Shown here: positions 61,452 through 64,000 of the stretch, piece after piece
Layout: every line of letters starts with the position of its first letter
Numbering within the stretch: position 1 is the stretch's first letter
Source of the DNA: CAWDYA01 sp963806495
Lineage (GTDB): Bacteria > Acidobacteriota > Polarisedimenticolia > JACPZX01 > DASXTC01
DNA: 64,000 nucleotides
Direction: 5' to 3'
Assembly (NCBI GenBank): GCA_963806495.1
Contig: CAWDYA010000001.1
Span: 124,001 to 188,000 of the forward strand
Notes under the pieces: model-generated
Told to the model about the DNA's origin: nothing
Databases searched by the model: none
The model's input: the letters and a program-made list of their open reading frames with translations, nothing else
Translations under genes and position numbers: made by a program

Positions 61452-64000
61452 TCACTTCGCGACGACCGGGTTGCCGTCGGCGTCGATCAGATGGATCGCA
61501 CCCAGCCCCAGGTCGCGGATGCCCGCTTCGATCTTCTCTCGATCACCCACCACCACCCAGACCAGACGCCCCGGCTCGAGAACCTGCTTCGCCGCGGCCG
61601 CCACGGCGGCCTGATCGAGCGCCTTCACCGTGTCGGCGTAGCTCTGCCAGTAGTCGTCGGGCAGGCCGAACTGGACGATCTCCTCGATCGAGTTGACGAT
61701 GGATCCCGATGTCTCCCACCGGCCGGGCAGCGTCAATGTGCTCTTGTCCTTGATCGTCGCCACCTCGTCCTCGGTGGGCGGCTCGCCGCCGATGATCCCC
61801 TCCAGCTCCTTCTGGATCTCGTGCATCGACTCGCTGGTCTTGTCGGTCTGCACGGGGGCCCGCACGATGAACGGCCGCTGGCCGCGCGCGTCGACGATCA
61901 GGCTGCGCGCCCCGTACGACCAGTGCTTGTCCTCGCGCAGGTTCATGTTGATCCGCGCCGTGAAGCTGCCACCCAGCACGCCGTTCATCGCGTCGATCGC
62001 GATATCGTGCGGGTCGGACTTGGGCGGTACCACCTCGCCGGCGACGATCATCGACTGGATCGAGCCGGGCCGGTCGATCAGGTACACCTGCGACGAGGCC
62101 TTCGGCTCGACGTGCGCCAGATTCTTCACCGGCACGTCGCCCTTCTTCCAGCCTCCCAGCAGCCGCTCGAGCGCCGGCTGGATCTCCTGCAGCGTCGTGT
62201 CGCCCACGACGATCAGCGTGGCGTTGTTCGGCCTGAACCAGGCATTGTGGAACGCGGCGAGATCGTCACGTCCGATCCGCCCCACCGAGTCGAGCGTCCC
62301 CGAGCCGGTGAACGAGACACCATAGGCGTGTCCCTTGCCGTACAGCAGCTCGGGCATCACCCGCTGCACGATCTGGAACGGGCTCGACTTCTCCCGCTTG
62401 ATCTCCGCGAGACGGTCCTTCTTGACACGCGCGAACTCCTTCTGTGCGAAGGATGGGTTCAGGATGACGTCGCTGTAGATGTCGAGCGACGGCCCGAGGT
62501 TCTCCTTCAGCGCGGTCATGCTGACGCTCGAGGTGTCGAGCGTGGAGTCGGTGTCCAGGCTGGCGCCGAGCCTTTCCAGCGCGTCGCTGATCTCCAGCGC
62601 GGAGCGCGTCGTCGTCCCCTCGTCGAGCATGTCCAGGGTCAGGCTCGCGGTGCCGGGAATCCCCTTCTGGTCGGCGGCATAGCCGGCGTCCATCACCAGA
62701 TCGAAATGCACCATCGGCACGGCGTGCCGCTCGGTCACGATCAGCTTGAGCCCGTTGGACAGCGTCGCCCGCTTCATCTGCGGGAAGGTCACCTCGGGCC
62801 AGGACTTCGGCTCGGGCAGCTTCGACCGATCCACCGAGGTCTCGATCGTCTTGTAGTCAGGGAACGGATGCACCTCGAGCACGAACACGCCGTCGGACAG
62901 CCAGCGCGAGGCCGCGCCCTGAAGGTCCGTCGCCGTGGCCTTCGCCACCCGGTCCAGACGCGTCCTGTAATAGCCCGGGTCGCCCGCGTACACCTCGCCC
63001 TGGGCGAGGATGTCCGACGTGCCGCCGAACCCGCCGATCCGCTCGATGCCGCGGATGAAGTCGGCGCGGTACTCCGTCTTGACCCGCTCCAGCTCGGCCG
63101 ACGTCGGCCCGCCGGCGATGAACCGGGCCATCTCCTCGTCGAGCGCCTTCTCCACGGTCGCGAGATCCTGGCCTGGCTGCGCCGTGGCGGAGACCACGAA
63201 CAGACTGCCCAGCTCGCGCGAGTAGACGAACGCCCGCGCGTCGGTGGCGATCTGGTCGTCATAGACGAGCCTCTTGTACAGACGCGAGGACTTGCCGCTC
63301 GTCAGAACGCTCGAGACGAGGTCCAGCAGCTCGTTGTCGGGCGAGGTCACCTCGGGGACGTTCCAGACCTTGTAGATCCGCGCCTGCGGCACCCGGTCCT
63401 CGAGCACCTCGCGATGCTCGCCCCTGCGCTTTGCGATCCAGACCTGCTGGCGGTTGACCGGCGGCCCCGAGGGGATGTCGCCGAAGTACTCCTCCACCTT
63501 CTTGTGAACGGTCTCGGTGTCGATGTCGCCCGCGATCGAGAGCACCGCGTTGGCGGCGCCGTAGTACGTCTTGAACCACTCGTGGACGTCCTCGAGGCTG
63601 GCCGCGTCGAGGTCCGCCATCGACCCGATCACCGACCAGGAGTAGGGATGCCCGGCCGGGTAGGTCCCCTCGAAGATCAACCGGAACGCCTGCCCGTAGG
63701 GCTGGTTCTCCCCCTGCCGCTTCTCGTTCTGCACCACGCCGCGCTGCTCATCGAGCTTGGCCTGGTCGATCGCGCCGAGCAGGTGGCCCATCCGGTCCGA
63801 CTCCATCCACAGCGCCGTGTCGAGCGCGGTGTTGGCGACGTTCTCGAAATAGTTGGTCCGGTCGAAGTTGGTGGTGCCGTTCATGTTCGTGGCGCCGATC
63901 CGGTCGAACGGCTTGAAGTAGTCGTCGTTGTAGTTCTCGCTGCCGTTGAACATCAGATGCTCGAACAGGTGGGCGAAGCCGGTCTTGCCGGGCTTTTCGT
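61452..64000 (-). CDS. M16-family (insulinase/pitrilysin-like) zinc peptidase, 5' end beyond the window
   Basis: The zinc motif FAHLFEHLMF (HxxEH) lies at 63950-63985, followed by NYNDDYFKPFDRIGATNMNG, ALWMESDRMGHLLGAIDQAK and the third ligand Glu region EQRGVVQNEKRQ. The second, non-catalytic half is also present (KLIVTERHAVPMVHFDLVMD, SGTLDSVGRIGRDDLAAFHN, HYDIAIDAMNGVLGG-type block). About 850 residues seen, uninterrupted; signal peptide lies outside. Two-repeat M16B/M16C secreted peptidase, first gene of an operon with S9 and rhomboid peptidases. Confidence 0.93.
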   Translation of the reverse strand, partial: EKPGKTGFAHLFEHLMFNGSENYNDDYFKPFDRIGATNMNGTTNFDRTNYFENVANTALDTALWMESDRMGHLLGAIDQAKLDEQRGVVQNEKRQGENQPYGQAFRLIFEGTYPAGHPYSWSVIGSMADLDAASLEDVHEWFKTYYGAANAVLSIAGDIDTETVHKKVEEYFGDIPSGPPVNRQQVWIAKRRGEHREVLEDRVPQARIYKVWNVPEVTSPDNELLDLVSSVLTSGKSSRLYKRLVYDDQIATDARAFVYSRELGSLFVVSATAQPGQDLATVEKALDEEMARFIAGGPTSAELERVKTEYRADFIRGIERIGGFGGTSDILAQGEVYAGDPGYYRTRLDRVAKATATDLQGAASRWLSDGVFVLEVHPFPDYKTIETSVDRSKLPEPKSWPEVTFPQMKRATLSNGLKLIVTERHAVPMVHFDLVMDAGYAADQKGIPGTASLTLDMLDEGTTTRSALEISDALERLGASLDTDSTLDTSSVSMTALKENLGPSLDIYSDVILNPSFAQKEFARVKKDRLAEIKREKSSPFQIVQRVMPELLYGKGHAYGVSFTGSGTLDSVGRIGRDDLAAFHNAWFRPNNATLIVVGDTTLQEIQPALERLLGGWKKGDVPVKNLAHVEPKASSQVYLIDRPGSIQSMIVAGEVVPPKSDPHDIAIDAMNGVLGGSFTARINMNLREDKHWSYGARSLIVDARGQRPFIVRAPVQTDKTSESMHEIQKELEGIIGGEPPTEDEVATIKDKSTLTLPGRWETSGSIVNSIEEIVQFGLPDDYWQSYADTVKALDQAAVAAAAKQVLEPGRLVWVVVGDREKIEAGIRDLGLGAIHLIDADGNPVVAK

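Overview
This is GC-rich chromosomal DNA from an uncultured-type bacterium. It looks most like Acidobacteriota, though that is an inference from gene content: three Hanks-type Ser/Thr kinases carrying TolB/TPR or WD40-like sensor halves, an orphan FtsX/MacB-type permease relic, DUF4097 adhesin-like proteins, secreted multi-domain proteins with DUF4215 Cys-rich repeats, and ECF sigma/anti-sigma pairs. No rRNA, tRNA or CRISPR array was seen; the only classical RNA gene is tmRNA (ssrA). Many otherwise conserved genes, including the essential-looking nrdJ, are cut by single-base frameshifts. These look mostly like residual sequencing or assembly indels. A second class of damage (large deletions, in-frame nonsense codons) looks like real gene decay.

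Layout. 1-6.7 kb: a gene graveyard with a secreted BNR-type protein, an ICMT-like methyltransferase, a TrmO tail, a small XRE-regulator operon, a beta-propeller/response-regulator relic, an Asp/Glu racemase relic and a katG relic. 6.7-21.8 kb: kinase-TPR protein, nucleotide-sugar dehydrogenase, FGE-like lipoprotein candidate, a very large secreted subtilisin/phospholipase-C-like/beta-helix/Cys-rich protein (split by one frameshift), an aspartic protease-PDZ protein and a kinase-WD40 protein. 22.3-29.4 kb: a putative island bounded by a 28-bp direct repeat of the 3' end of ssrA. It holds VIT1 and MarC transporters, IS1380 and IS200 relics, an ADOP permease relic, an ArsR/AHSA1/alpha-beta-hydrolase operon with a leaderless promoter, and a DNA-methylase relic. 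29.4-39.3 kb: tmRNA, an NTF2-like protein, an HD hydrolase - PLP enzyme - ureohydrolase run, a DUF4097 protein, an orphan N6-adenine methyltransferase and a fatty-acid desaturase.

39.3-44.5 kb: the class II (B12-dependent) ribonucleotide reductase gene nrdJ. It has a strong promoter, two NrdR-box-like sites 32 bp apart, a structured leader ending in a terminator-like three-way junction, and a homing-endonuclease intein inserted at the active-site cysteine. 44.6-49.2 kb: a CBS protein and a kinase/DUF4097/anti-sigma/ECF-sigma group. 49.6-55.3 kb: a PAS-LuxR regulator, a cupin, and an operon of a GcvT-like protein with two PYROXD2/CrtI-like FAD oxidoreductases. 55.4-64 kb: a GspE-N-domain protein, a second ECF sigma/double zinc-finger anti-sigma/TM2-like operon, and an M16 peptidase - S9 peptidase - rhomboid operon running off the right edge.

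Functional themes are envelope and extracellular proteolysis, signalling through kinases and ECF sigma factors, and B12-dependent nucleotide reduction under apparent NrdR and leader-RNA control.
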